64,000 bases of DNA. It comes from JAWKMZ01 sp041391965. Its GTDB lineage: Bacteria > Bacteroidota > Bacteroidia > Flavobacteriales > Flavobacteriaceae. The DNA is taken from NCBI GenBank assembly GCA_041391965.1, contig JAWKMZ010000001.1, forward strand, positions 62,001 to 126,000, written 5' to 3'. The translations under genes were made by a program, and so were the position numbers. This document shows, in pieces, positions 51,199 through 60,262 of the stretch (its first letter is position 1; every line of letters begins with the position of its first letter). A model generated the notes under the pieces. That model saw only the letters and a list, made by a program, of their open reading frames with translations. It was not told where the DNA came from and made no database searches.

Positions 51199-52824
51199 AT
51201 GGGAAAAGGATTTTTCAACGTACCAGTAGCCATAAACGAACCTGTAAAATCATATGCTCCAGGATCACCAGAACGTGATGCCGTTACAAAAGCATACAAA
51301 ACTATGTTTAACAGTAAGGTTGAGGTACCAATGTATATCAATGGTAAAGATGTTAAAACGAAAAACACCAGAACCATGTCGCCACCACATGACCACAAGC
51401 ACGTCGTTGGTACCTATCATTTAGCCGAAAAAAAGCATGTTGAAGAAGCTATTGCAACAGCTTTAGAAGCCAGAAAAGAATGGTCACAATTGCCTTGGGA
51501 ACAACGCGCAGCCATCTTTTTAAAAGCTGCCGAATTAATTGCTGGCCCTTACAGAGCCAAAATTAACGCTGCAACCATGATAGCGCAATCCAAAACAATC
51601 CATCAAGCCGAAATTGATGCTGCTTGTGAATTGATTGACTTTTTACGTTTTAATGTCCAATTTATGACTGACATTTATACAGAACAACCCGAAAGCACAA
51701 CTGAAGCCTGGAACCGAATAGAATACAGACCTTTAGAAGGGTTTACCTATGCTGTAACACCGTTTAATTTTACAGCCATTTCCGGAAATTTACCTGCTTG
51801 CATGGCATTAATGGGTAATGTAGTCATATGGAAACCAAGTAACTACCAAATATATTCTGCTAAAGTCATTATGGATGTATTTAAAGAAGCTGGCGTGCCT
51901 GCTGGCGTTATCAATGTAGTTTTTGGAGATGCTGCCATGATTACAGATACCATTATGGATAGCCCTGATTTTTCTGGTTTACATTATACAGGTTCAACAA
52001 GTGTATTTCAACAGTTGTGGAAAAAAATAGGAAACAACATTCATTTGTATAAAACCTATCCAAGAATTGTTGGCGAAACGGGTGGAAAAGATTTTATTGT
52101 TGCTCATAAAACAGCCAATGCCAAACAAGTTTCAACAGCCATTGTAAGAGGTGCTTTTGAGTTTCAAGGACAAAAATGTAGCGCTGCATCAAGAGCTTAT
52201 ATTCCAAAAAGTTTATGGAAAGATGTTAAAAAACAAGTGATTGATGATGTCAACTCATTTAAAATGGGTTCTCCAGAAGATATGAGTAATTTTATTACTG
52301 CGGTTATCCATGAAGGCTCTTTTGATAAATTGGCAAGCTACATAGATGCTGCCAAAAAAGATAAAGACGCAGAAATTATAGTAGGTGGAAACTATGATAA
52401 AACCAAAGGCTATTTTATTGAACCAACGGTTATAGTGACAACAAATCCTAAATATACAACTATGTGTACGGAGTTATTTGGTCCTGTCATCACTATTTAT
52501 GTGTATGAAGATAAAGATTACAGCAAAACCTTAAAATTAGTTGATGAAACCAGTGAATACGCTTTAACTGGAGCCATTTTAGCAACAGACAGATACGCTA
52601 TAGAAGAAGCCACAAAAGCCTTGCAAAACAGTGCTGGAAACTTCTATATCAATGACAAACCAACAGGAGCTGTGGTTGGTCAACAACCTTTTGGAGGCGC
52701 AAGAGCTTCAGGAACCAATGATAAAGCAGGAAGTGCTCAAAACCTACTGCGTTGGGTATCTCCAAGAATGATTAAAGAAACTTTTGTGACCCCAATTGAT
52801 TATCGCTATCCCTTTTTAGGCTAA
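51199..52824 (+). CDS. pruA: L-glutamate gamma-semialdehyde dehydrogenase (P5C dehydrogenase)
   Basis: A 541-aa NAD-dependent aldehyde dehydrogenase completing proline degradation to glutamate. The catalytic Cys lies in FQGQKCSAASRAYIP, the base Glu in RIVGETGGKDF, and the entry motif is TPFNFTAISGNLP. The size and N-terminal extension match stand-alone P5C dehydrogenases. No prodh gene is adjacent. A strong terminator follows at 52849. Confidence 0.97.
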   Translation: MGKGFFNVPVAINEPVKSYAPGSPERDAVTKAYKTMFNSKVEVPMYINGKDVKTKNTRTMSPPHDHKHVVGTYHLAEKKHVEEAIATALEARKEWSQLPWEQRAAIFLKAAELIAGPYRAKINAATMIAQSKTIHQAEIDAACELIDFLRFNVQFMTDIYTEQPESTTEAWNRIEYRPLEGFTYAVTPFNFTAISGNLPACMALMGNVVIWKPSNYQIYSAKVIMDVFKEAGVPAGVINVVFGDAAMITDTIMDSPDFSGLHYTGSTSVFQQLWKKIGNNIHLYKTYPRIVGETGGKDFIVAHKTANAKQVSTAIVRGAFEFQGQKCSAASRAYIPKSLWKDVKKQVIDDVNSFKMGSPEDMSNFITAVIHEGSFDKLASYIDAAKKDKDAEIIVGGNYDKTKGYFIEPTVIVTTNPKYTTMCTELFGPVITIYVYEDKDYSKTLKLVDETSEYALTGAILATDRYAIEEATKALQNSAGNFYINDKPTGAVVGQQPFGGARASGTNDKAGSAQNLLRWVSPRMIKETFVTPIDYRYPFLG

Positions 52825-52848
52825 CAAACTAAAACATAATGTAATTTC

Positions 52849-52878
52849 AACCCTCAAAAAATGCTTTTGAGGGTTTTT
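52849..52878 (+). terminator. Intrinsic terminator after pruA
   Basis: A perfect 11-bp stem (aaccctcaaaa 52849-52859 with 52865-52875), a 5-nt loop and a T tract. Confidence 0.88.
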
Positions 52879-52935
52879 ATTTTATAAAGTCTCTCCAAAC
52901 GTTGTATCTTGTAGTTACTTAATTCATACTGCATT

Positions 52936-54636
52936 ATGACAAAAAACTACTTTTTTTTCCTCTTTTTATTGCGTGTTCTTTTTATCAACGGACAAACAAC
53001 ATTTACTTCAAGTATTACACCAGATTTATCAGCTTATGGCGAAAGTGTTAACTATCCTGGACAAGGTGAGTATCAAATATTTTTAGACACCAATGATGGT
53101 ATTCTTGACAAACCCATTATTTTAGTTGATGGTTTTGATCCAGGCGATGGACGAACCATTACTGGCATATACGATTTGCTAGGATACTCAACCACAAGTG
53201 GCACGCAAAACTTAGGCGATTATGTACGCTCACAAGGGTTTGATGTGGTCATCTTAAATTTTCCTGTTTACACAAGAACTGCTGATAATACCGAAATTGA
53301 TGGAGGTGCTGACTTTATTGAACGCAATGCCATGCTTTTAGTAGATGTAATCAATACAATCAACTCAAATAAAGTAGGTAGTGAACAAAATGTAATTATT
53401 GGCCCAAGCATGGGAGGACTTATTTCTCGTTATGCACTTAATTATATGGAAAATCATGCTATGAATCATGACACCAGATTATGGCTCTCCTTTGATGCAC
53501 CTCATCATGGAGCCAACGTTCCTATTGGCTTGCAACATCAGTTTAATTTTTTAGCATTTGGTTTAGGCAATAATAGTGTAACCGCAATACAACCCATAGT
53601 CAATAGCATGCTAAAATCGCCTGCAGCAAGACAAATGCTTATTGATCATTTTGAAAGCCATCTTGCAAGTGGAAGCAATGTCAGTTTTGACCCATCCAAA
53701 TTATCACCTGAAGCACATCCTTGGAAAGCTATTTTTGATTCTAAAATAAATGCTTTAACATCTACAGGATTCCCTGAAAACACTCGAAATATTGCTATTA
53801 CCAACGGAAGTGGCATTGGAGCTCCTTATAAGGACAAATTAGACAATGATATTACTCCTGGTTTTAATGTTATCAATGACACTTTTGATGTCGCTATCTT
53901 TACAACGGCACAACTTGCTGTTAACTTTACACCAGCAACCAGTTCAAATTCACAATTAATCAGTAAAATAAAAGTGGTTTTAACCTTTATTGGAAGTACC
54001 ACGTTATATAATGAAAATGCTTACGCACAAGCAACCTCCTTTTCTGATGGTGTAGATGCTGCTTCTGGCGGTTTATTTGACATGGGAAGCCTCACAGAAG
54101 ATTTAGATTTATCGGGTATTACTGGCGATTTTGTTGCCGCTTTAAAAACCAATTTCTTTAATTTTATTCCTACGGTGAGTAGTATAGCACTTGAGGTACC
54201 AACAAATGAAATTGACTGGTATCACACCATTGATTTAGGAACACCTATTGACAACTCAAGCGCAACTGATAGTTCGCCTTTTGTAAACTGGTATATGCCA
54301 GACACAAACCAACCACATGTAACCCTTACTGAAGAGAATGTCGCATTTGCTTTATCTGAGATTATGCCTACACCTTTAGCGCTCCAACCTTTGCTTGCCA
54401 ACACTATTAAAATTGAAAAAAATCCTATTAGTAATGAATTAACTATTTTGAGCAATAAAATTTTTGACAATGCTTTAGTGAGCATTGTAGATATTACAGG
54501 AAAGGTGGTTTACACAAGCAATACACAAATACAAAATAGAACTTCAATCCCATTACAAATGGCATCAGGATTATATGTCTTAAATATTGAAACGGCTTCT
54601 AAAGGAAATTTTAAAACAAAAATAGTTGTTAAATAA
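52936..54636 (+). CDS. Secreted lipase/esterase-like protein with T9SS sorting domain
   Basis: 566 aa. The signal peptide (LLRVLFINGQ end) is followed by an alpha/beta-hydrolase region with PIILVDGFDPGDGRT and the nucleophile elbow GPSMGG (Gly-x-Ser-x-Gly). SFDAPHHGANVP supplies a further conserved segment of lipase-like enzymes. The C-terminal 75-80 residues (IKIEKNPISNELTI, VDITGKVVYTS, ASGLYVLNIE, KTKIVVK) are a type A T9SS sorting domain, so the protein should be secreted or surface-attached through T9SS. The substrate is unknown. Confidence 0.9.
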   Translation: MTKNYFFFLFLLRVLFINGQTTFTSSITPDLSAYGESVNYPGQGEYQIFLDTNDGILDKPIILVDGFDPGDGRTITGIYDLLGYSTTSGTQNLGDYVRSQGFDVVILNFPVYTRTADNTEIDGGADFIERNAMLLVDVINTINSNKVGSEQNVIIGPSMGGLISRYALNYMENHAMNHDTRLWLSFDAPHHGANVPIGLQHQFNFLAFGLGNNSVTAIQPIVNSMLKSPAARQMLIDHFESHLASGSNVSFDPSKLSPEAHPWKAIFDSKINALTSTGFPENTRNIAITNGSGIGAPYKDKLDNDITPGFNVINDTFDVAIFTTAQLAVNFTPATSSNSQLISKIKVVLTFIGSTTLYNENAYAQATSFSDGVDAASGGLFDMGSLTEDLDLSGITGDFVAALKTNFFNFIPTVSSIALEVPTNEIDWYHTIDLGTPIDNSSATDSSPFVNWYMPDTNQPHVTLTEENVAFALSEIMPTPLALQPLLANTIKIEKNPISNELTILSNKIFDNALVSIVDITGKVVYTSNTQIQNRTSIPLQMASGLYVLNIETASKGNFKTKIVVK

Positions 54637-54652
54637 CCTCATCATTTATAAT

Positions 54653-54687
54653 AAAAAAAAGCTGAATTAATAATTCAGCTTTTTTTT
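54653..54687. terminator. Bidirectional terminator
   Basis: The stem gctgaatt/aattcagc (54661-54668, 54672-54679) is extended by eight A and eight T into a 16-bp perfect inverted repeat with a 3-nt loop. It lies between the lipase gene and the convergent Omp28-related gene. Confidence 0.9.
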
Positions 54688-54705
54688 ATTAAGATATTTA
54701 TAAAC

Positions 54706-56013
54706 TTAATTAAAGTTCAAATCTTGGCCAACAAATGCTGAACCAGCATTAATAACTTTATTGTCTGCACCTACAAGCATAACTGCAATTTTAATATTGT
54801 TAGGCACATTTACTAATCCTGAAGGAATTGTAAAATCGTATTTTACATTGTACACATTATTAGCTACTGTTTCATTAGCAGGTATTGCATCGCCTAAAAT
54901 ATTGGTAAAAGAATAACGCAATACATTATTATGTCTAAAATTAGTCAATACATCTAAACCTCCATAATAATCCGTATAATTATGTTGGTCATATATTAAA
55001 CCATCTTCCAATATATAAACTACCAATTTTGCTCCAGTAGTGTTTTGTGCAAACCCTGCACTTACCACAACTGACAAGTTATTACCTTTAACTAATGAGT
55101 TAATAGCAACGCCAGAAGTTGTAGAACTACCAGCTGTTGACGTTACTTGACTTACATTATTTGGCTCTGGATACGTCCATTCCGCTGTTCTATTGATATA
55201 TGCTGTTGGAAAACTATTAACATTAAACGCGTTAGCTAATTGTACAGAATAAGTGTTTTGAAAAGGGTCTGCTGGTGATCCTGTTATATGAGCAGCAACC
55301 ACTACCACATCACTTGTTTGATCTTCTACCAACTCTATGCCATAAGCTACTCTTGGACACCAACCACACCATGTACCTGTATAATCTTCAATAACTGCCT
55401 TTTTAGTAAAGGATGCTAATGCTGTATTTTCTTGAACGGTTACCGAAATAGTTTCGGTAGTCATCCCATTAAATGTAGCATAAGCTTCAACGGTTCCTGT
55501 TTCGCCAGGTATAAATTTATTTCCAGTTGCAGAAATAGTTCCATTAATATAAACCTCTGCAGAGGTTAGTGTACTTGTGTTTCCATCATTATCGGTTCCA
55601 ATGACATAATAAGTAATGGTATCACCTATGTTAACAACACTATTATTTGCCTGAATTTCAATAGACTCAATAATTGGATCGACCGTAATGGTTACATTAG
55701 GACTTGTTAAATTGTTGTAAACTGCTTTAATTGTAAAGCTACCAGCAGTTGCTGGGGTATAACTACTTCCTGCAATAGCTACATCATTTACATAAATGAC
55801 AGCATCTGAAGTCACGTCAGCACCTTCATTTGTTTTTACAATAAATGTAAATTCTGACCCAAAAATAGCCGAATAAGTGTTTGGCACTACAGAAATTGAA
55901 GTTAATCCTGACGGGTTATCTCCTCCTCCATCACTATCACTTGAAGAGCCACAAGAACATAGCGAAGTTGCAATGACAACTAAAAAAATTTGAAATAAAT
56001 GTTTAACTTTCAT
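54706..56013 (-). CDS. Omp28-related outer membrane lipoprotein
   Basis: 435 aa. The lipoprotein signal ends in LCSC, followed by GSSSDSDGGGDN, a serine/acidic export-type linker. Two Ig-like beta domains occupy about 35-195, then an Omp28-type domain with a thioredoxin-like CGWC (YTGTWCGWCPRVAYG) and FNVNSFPTAYINR. It is probably surface-exposed with a disulfide-active site. The divergent TlpA-like and DUF6029 genes follow, a recurring set that suggests a shared redox or surface function. Confidence 0.9.
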   Translation of the reverse strand: MKVKHLFQIFLVVIATSLCSCGSSSDSDGGGDNPSGLTSISVVPNTYSAIFGSEFTFIVKTNEGADVTSDAVIYVNDVAIAGSSYTPATAGSFTIKAVYNNLTSPNVTITVDPIIESIEIQANNSVVNIGDTITYYVIGTDNDGNTSTLTSAEVYINGTISATGNKFIPGETGTVEAYATFNGMTTETISVTVQENTALASFTKKAVIEDYTGTWCGWCPRVAYGIELVEDQTSDVVVVAAHITGSPADPFQNTYSVQLANAFNVNSFPTAYINRTAEWTYPEPNNVSQVTSTAGSSTTSGVAINSLVKGNNLSVVVSAGFAQNTTGAKLVVYILEDGLIYDQHNYTDYYGGLDVLTNFRHNNVLRYSFTNILGDAIPANETVANNVYNVKYDFTIPSGLVNVPNNIKIAVMLVGADNKVINAGSAFVGQDLNFN

Positions 56014-56171
56014 TTTGAAAAATTTAAATTAATTACTGGGATTTTTTTTAAAGTGCCGAATATAAAATATATTTTGTAAAATTGCCACATTATCTATAAA
56101 ATATTCCCTACCATCCAAAATAGTTTTCAAAAAAAATTAACTTTACCGCATTAAAAATTAATATTCAAATT

Positions 56172-56657
56172 ATGAAAAACCTATTAGCCTCATGTATTCT
56201 AACCCTAAGTACCACCTTGCTTTTTGCCCAAGATGCTCTGCCAAACTTACAGTTAGAAGCATTAGATGGAAAAAAAATTGAACTAAATGACATTTCAAGC
56301 AATGATCAATTAGTAGTCGTTTCACTTTGGGCAACTTGGTGTGTTCCTTGCAAAAATGAGTTAGATGCCATTAATGATGTTTATGACGATTGGGTTGATG
56401 AAACCAATGTGAAATTATATGCTGTTTCTGTAGATGATTCTAGAACCGTTAAGCGTGTTAAACCTATGGTGAATGGTAAAGGTTGGGAATTTAATATCCT
56501 TTTAGACACCAATAGCGATTTAAAACGTCAACTAAACACGTCCACTATTCCACTTGTTCTTTTAGTAAAAAACAATAAAATTCTCTACAGACATTCGGGT
56601 TACACTCCTGGAAGCGAAAAAGAACTTTTCGAAAAAATAAAAGAATTCTCAAAATAA
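56172..56657 (+). CDS. TlpA/ResA-like periplasmic thioredoxin
   Basis: 161 aa with a signal peptide (MKNLLASCILTLSTTLLFAQ). The thioredoxin domain has the active site WATWCVPC and the cis-proline in TSTIPLVLLV. It is a reductant or oxidant of exported protein cysteines; the CGWC site of the divergent Omp28-related protein is a possible partner. The DUF6029 gene starts 16 bp downstream. Confidence 0.93.
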   Translation: MKNLLASCILTLSTTLLFAQDALPNLQLEALDGKKIELNDISSNDQLVVVSLWATWCVPCKNELDAINDVYDDWVDETNVKLYAVSVDDSRTVKRVKPMVNGKGWEFNILLDTNSDLKRQLNTSTIPLVLLVKNNKILYRHSGYTPGSEKELFEKIKEFSK

Positions 56658-56673
56658 GAAAGCAAGAATCCCT

Positions 56674-58323
56674 ATGAAAAACTTTAAATTAGTAGTTGTA
56701 CTACTATGGTTGCCTGTGATGGCTTTTGCTCAAGAAAAAGGTAAATTGAGTGGTGGATTGGAATCTAACACACAATATTATGTAGATGACCCAAAAACTG
56801 GCGATTTTGCAGAAGACAACAACTTTAGAACTAACACCTACCTTACATTAAGATATAATTATAAAAATTGGTTTGCCAATGCACAATTAGAATCTTATGA
56901 ACCTCAAGCCTTATTAAATTATTACCCAAAGTATAAAGGCACTAATTTGGGCACTTACGCTATTGGTTATAAATCATCAAAATTTGAAGCTACTTTAGGT
57001 TATTTTTATGAGCAATTTGGCAGTGGTTTAGCATTGCGCTCATGGGAAGACCGTCAATTAGGCATCAACAATGCCTTAAGAGGTGTCAACATAAAATACA
57101 GACCAACTGATGCTATTGAACTGACAGCACTTTACGGCAGACAACGTGATGGTTTTGATGTATCTGATGGCGACATTTTTGGTTTTAATTCTGAAATTGG
57201 ATTGGATCAAATTTTAAAATTTGAAACTTCATCTTTAGGTTTAGGGCTGAGTTATGTTGGTCGTTCAGAAACATTGGATATTTCAAATCCTGATTTTAAA
57301 TCGCTTACTAATGTCATTTCAACACGTTTAGATTTTTCTGAAGGCAGTTTTTATTCATCTTTAGAATATGTTAACAAAGGCAAAGATGTTTATCAAGAAT
57401 TAGGAAATATTATTGATGATAAATATTTTAATGGATCTGCACTACTGTTCAATCTTGGTTATGCAAAATCTGGTTTAGGTATTGACGCAAGCTTTAGACG
57501 CATGGAAAACATGTCATTTTATTCTGAAAGAGCGATGGGTTCAAACATATACAACCAAGATATTATTAACTACTTACCAGCTTTGACCAAACAACACGAT
57601 TACAGCTTAACTAATATTTATGTATACCAATCACAACCAAACCTAACATTTAACCCAAGAGGAAAAGCTGGTGAAATTGGAGGTCAAATAGATGTGTATT
57701 ACAAGTTTGACAAAGGCACTACTTTAGGTGGCAAACATGGTACAAAAATAGCTTTTAACTTTTCTAATTGGAGTGGTTTAAAAGGCAATTTTGATATTGT
57801 AGACAGAACCTATGACACTTCTGGATTTTTAGCATTTGGTAAAAATTATTTTAGAGAAGCAAGTCTTGAAGTGCGTAAAAAATGGTCATCAGATTGGTCA
57901 TCCATTTTTACAATTGTAAACACATACTACAATAAAAAATTTATTGAAGACACCAGTGGCGAAATTAATGCCACTATTTTAGCTGGTGAAGCTACCTATC
58001 AATTTAACTCAGGCAAATCAGTTAGATTAGAAGCACAGCATTTATTTACTAAAGATGATAAGAAAAATTGGGCTGGTGGTACCTTAGAATTTAACCTAAA
58101 TTCTAAATTATCATTTTTTGCTGCTGACCAATACAACTATGGAAATGATGACAAAGATCTTCAAATCCACTATTACAATATAGGAGGCAGTTTTACAAAA
58201 GGTGCTACACGAGTTGCCTTAGGTTACGGCAGACAACGTGGTGGTTTGCTATGCGTTGGTGGTGTTTGTCGATATGTACCAGAAAACACAGGGTTCACTT
58301 TAAATCTGACAACAGCATTTTAA
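56674..58323 (+). CDS. DUF6029-like outer membrane beta-barrel protein
   Basis: 549 aa with a signal peptide (FKLVVVLLWLPVMAFAQ). The rest is a succession of amphipathic strands rich in Tyr, Asn and Gly (TYLTLRYNYKNWFANAQLES, LRYNY, YGRQRDGF), ending in an aromatic C-terminal strand (FTLNLTTAF), as expected for an outer membrane barrel. It matches the DUF6029 family by context. No enzymatic motif was seen. It is cotranscribed with the TlpA-like gene. Confidence 0.85.
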   Translation: MKNFKLVVVLLWLPVMAFAQEKGKLSGGLESNTQYYVDDPKTGDFAEDNNFRTNTYLTLRYNYKNWFANAQLESYEPQALLNYYPKYKGTNLGTYAIGYKSSKFEATLGYFYEQFGSGLALRSWEDRQLGINNALRGVNIKYRPTDAIELTALYGRQRDGFDVSDGDIFGFNSEIGLDQILKFETSSLGLGLSYVGRSETLDISNPDFKSLTNVISTRLDFSEGSFYSSLEYVNKGKDVYQELGNIIDDKYFNGSALLFNLGYAKSGLGIDASFRRMENMSFYSERAMGSNIYNQDIINYLPALTKQHDYSLTNIYVYQSQPNLTFNPRGKAGEIGGQIDVYYKFDKGTTLGGKHGTKIAFNFSNWSGLKGNFDIVDRTYDTSGFLAFGKNYFREASLEVRKKWSSDWSSIFTIVNTYYNKKFIEDTSGEINATILAGEATYQFNSGKSVRLEAQHLFTKDDKKNWAGGTLEFNLNSKLSFFAADQYNYGNDDKDLQIHYYNIGGSFTKGATRVALGYGRQRGGLLCVGGVCRYVPENTGFTLNLTTAF

Positions 58324-58341
58324 ATTTTAATAAAATAAATT

Positions 58342-58376
58342 AAAAAGGCCTCTTAACACTCTTAAGAGGCTTTTTT
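58342..58376. terminator. Bidirectional terminator
   Basis: The stem gcctcttaa/ttaagaggc (58348-58356, 58362-58370), with A-rich left and T-rich right sides, sits between the DUF6029 gene and the convergent rsmG. Its right end touches the rsmG stop region. Confidence 0.88.
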
Positions 58377-59007
58377 ATCCTTTATACTTTAAAGGCAAAT
58401 GCACCAATTTTTTGGTTTCATAAAAATCTTCTGTATAAAAATCACTTAGATTGTATATGGTCGCTTTAGGAAAGCCTTGCAATTCTTCGCCTAAATCGCC
58501 TCCTTTTAAATACAGAATACCATTTTTAAGTTCATGGTTTTGGTTTTTAGCAATTTTTCCTTTGGTCCAATGAACAAAAGTTGGCATTGCAGCCACTGCT
58601 CTACTCACAATAAAATCATAAGTATCCGTTATGTCTTCAACTCTGCAATGCGATGTCTTGACGTTGGTTAAATGTACCCCTTCAGCTACTTCATTGACCA
58701 CTTTTAATTTTTTTGCAATGCTATCCACCAAATGAAAATTGGCTTCTGGAAACATAATTGCTAATGGAATTCCTGGAAAACCACCACCTGTTCCAACATC
58801 CATAATTTTAGTATTGGGTTTAAAAGAAATCAGTTTAGCAATAGCCAATGAATGCAGCACATGACGTACATACAGCTCATCAATATCTTTACGTGATACA
58901 ACATTTATTTTTAGATTCCAATCCTGATAAAGTGTTTCTAACAACTGAAATTGTTCTATTTGAGTCTCGGTTAGGTTTGGAAAATATTTTAAAATTAAAT
59001 CCATCAA
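58375..59007 (-). CDS. rsmG: 16S rRNA (guanine527-N7)-methyltransferase RsmG
   Basis: RsmG/GidB (210 aa) methylates G527 of 16S rRNA. The SAM motif is IMDVGTGGGFPGIPLAIMFP, with NVVSRKDIDELYVRHVLHSL before it and FIVSRAVAAMPTF after. The start may be at 59007 or the next ATG at 59004. An exact minus-7 box on this strand lies 14 nt upstream. Confidence 0.97.
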   Translation of the reverse strand: MMDLILKYFPNLTETQIEQFQLLETLYQDWNLKINVVSRKDIDELYVRHVLHSLAIAKLISFKPNTKIMDVGTGGGFPGIPLAIMFPEANFHLVDSIAKKLKVVNEVAEGVHLTNVKTSHCRVEDITDTYDFIVSRAVAAMPTFVHWTKGKIAKNQNHELKNGILYLKGGDLGEELQGFPKATIYNLSDFYTEDFYETKKLVHLPLKYKG

Positions 59008-59021
59008 AATTAAATTTTCAA

Positions 59022-59029
59022 CAAAAATA
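59022..59029 (-). promoter_or_regulatory. Minus-7 promoter box TATTTTTG of rsmG
   Basis: An exact TAnnTTTG box on the minus strand, 14 nt before the rsmG start. Confidence 0.5.
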
Positions 59030-59087
59030 GATATTTTTGTGTGTATATTTTTAGGATATTATTATCATTGCGCCTTATATTATTACG

Positions 59088-59095
59088 TATCTTTG
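59088..59095 (+). promoter_or_regulatory. Minus-7 promoter box TATCTTTG of the desaturase gene
   Basis: An exact TAnnTTTG box followed by C, with a TTG at 59068-59070 giving a 17-bp spacer. This is the best two-part promoter in the window. A second near-copy, acgtatcttttgc, lies at 59112-59124. Confidence 0.7.
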
Positions 59096-59147
59096 CATCA
59101 AATATATGATGACGTATCTTTTGCGTTATCTTATAAACAAAAAATTA

Positions 59148-60248
59148 ATGGCACAACAAACCCTATCATTCTCAAGAACTGACTCTGCAAAATTTTTTAG
59201 AACACTTAACAAACGTGTGAATGATTATTTTAAAGACAACAACATAAAACGTACAGGTAATTGGAAATTATGGCTAAAAACAGTCGTAATGTTTTCACTC
59301 TTTTTAGCACCTTATTTTTTAATTTTAACCTTAAATTTACCAACATGGTCTATGATTTTATTGACCATTATCATGGGAATTGGAATGGCAGGTGTTGGAA
59401 TGAATGTAATGCACGATGGCAACCATGGTTCATTTTCAAACAAAGAATGGGTTAACCGTTTGATGGGAAGTAGCATTTACATTTTAGCAGGTAATGTGTA
59501 CAATTGGAAAGTACAACACAATGTACTTCACCACACATATACCAATATTCATGGACACGATGAAGATTTAGAAGCAGGACGTATTTTGCGCTTCTCTAAA
59601 CATGCTGATTGGCACAAACATCATAAATTCCAACATTACTATTCAGTTTTGTTATATGGTTTATTGACCATTAATTGGGCAATTACTACCGATTTTTTAC
59701 AAATGAAACGCTACCTAAAACGCAAATTATCATACGGTAAATTTCCAAATCCAGCAACAGAATGGAGCAAGCTAGTAATTTCAAAAGTTATTTATGTGTC
59801 TATTTGGATTGTGTTGCCTTTAGTATTAACTAATATTGCTTGGTGGAAAGTATTAATTGGCTTTTTTATAATGCACTATGTGGCAGGCTTAATTTTGAGT
59901 GTTGTTTTTCAATTAGCACATGTAATGGATGAAGCAGAGATGCCTTTACCAGAAGAAAATGGCACAATGAAAAACACTTGGGCAATTCATCAATTAAAAA
60001 CTACTGTTAATTTTGGTACTAAAAATAAAATTGTTAATTGGTTTACAGGTGGTTTAAACCACCAAGTAGAGCATCATATTTTTCCAAACATAAGCCATAT
60101 TCACTATACAAAAATATCAAAAATTGTAAAAGATACTGCTAAAGAATTTAACTTACCATATAAAGAATACAAAACCACCCGAAAAGCTATTATTGCCCAT
60201 TTTAAATTCTTAAAAGAAATGGGAATGAATCCAGCATTACAGGTATAA
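59148..60248 (+). CDS. Membrane fatty acid desaturase
   Basis: About 366 aa. Acyl-lipid/acyl-CoA desaturase with four membrane helices and three His boxes: HDGNHGS, HNVLHHTYTN and NHQVEHHIFP. It is an iron-dependent enzyme using oxygen, probably adjusting membrane unsaturation. The ATG at 59148 (MAQQTLSFSRTDSAKFF) is chosen. Upstream in-frame ATGs at 59106 and 59109 would add residues encoded across a promoter-like duplicate. An aminotransferase gene follows 14 bp later. Confidence 0.93.
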   Translation: MAQQTLSFSRTDSAKFFRTLNKRVNDYFKDNNIKRTGNWKLWLKTVVMFSLFLAPYFLILTLNLPTWSMILLTIIMGIGMAGVGMNVMHDGNHGSFSNKEWVNRLMGSSIYILAGNVYNWKVQHNVLHHTYTNIHGHDEDLEAGRILRFSKHADWHKHHKFQHYYSVLLYGLLTINWAITTDFLQMKRYLKRKLSYGKFPNPATEWSKLVISKVIYVSIWIVLPLVLTNIAWWKVLIGFFIMHYVAGLILSVVFQLAHVMDEAEMPLPEENGTMKNTWAIHQLKTTVNFGTKNKIVNWFTGGLNHQVEHHIFPNISHIHYTKISKIVKDTAKEFNLPYKEYKTTRKAIIAHFKFLKEMGMNPALQV

Positions 60249-60262
60249 TCATTCGTTTTTAA

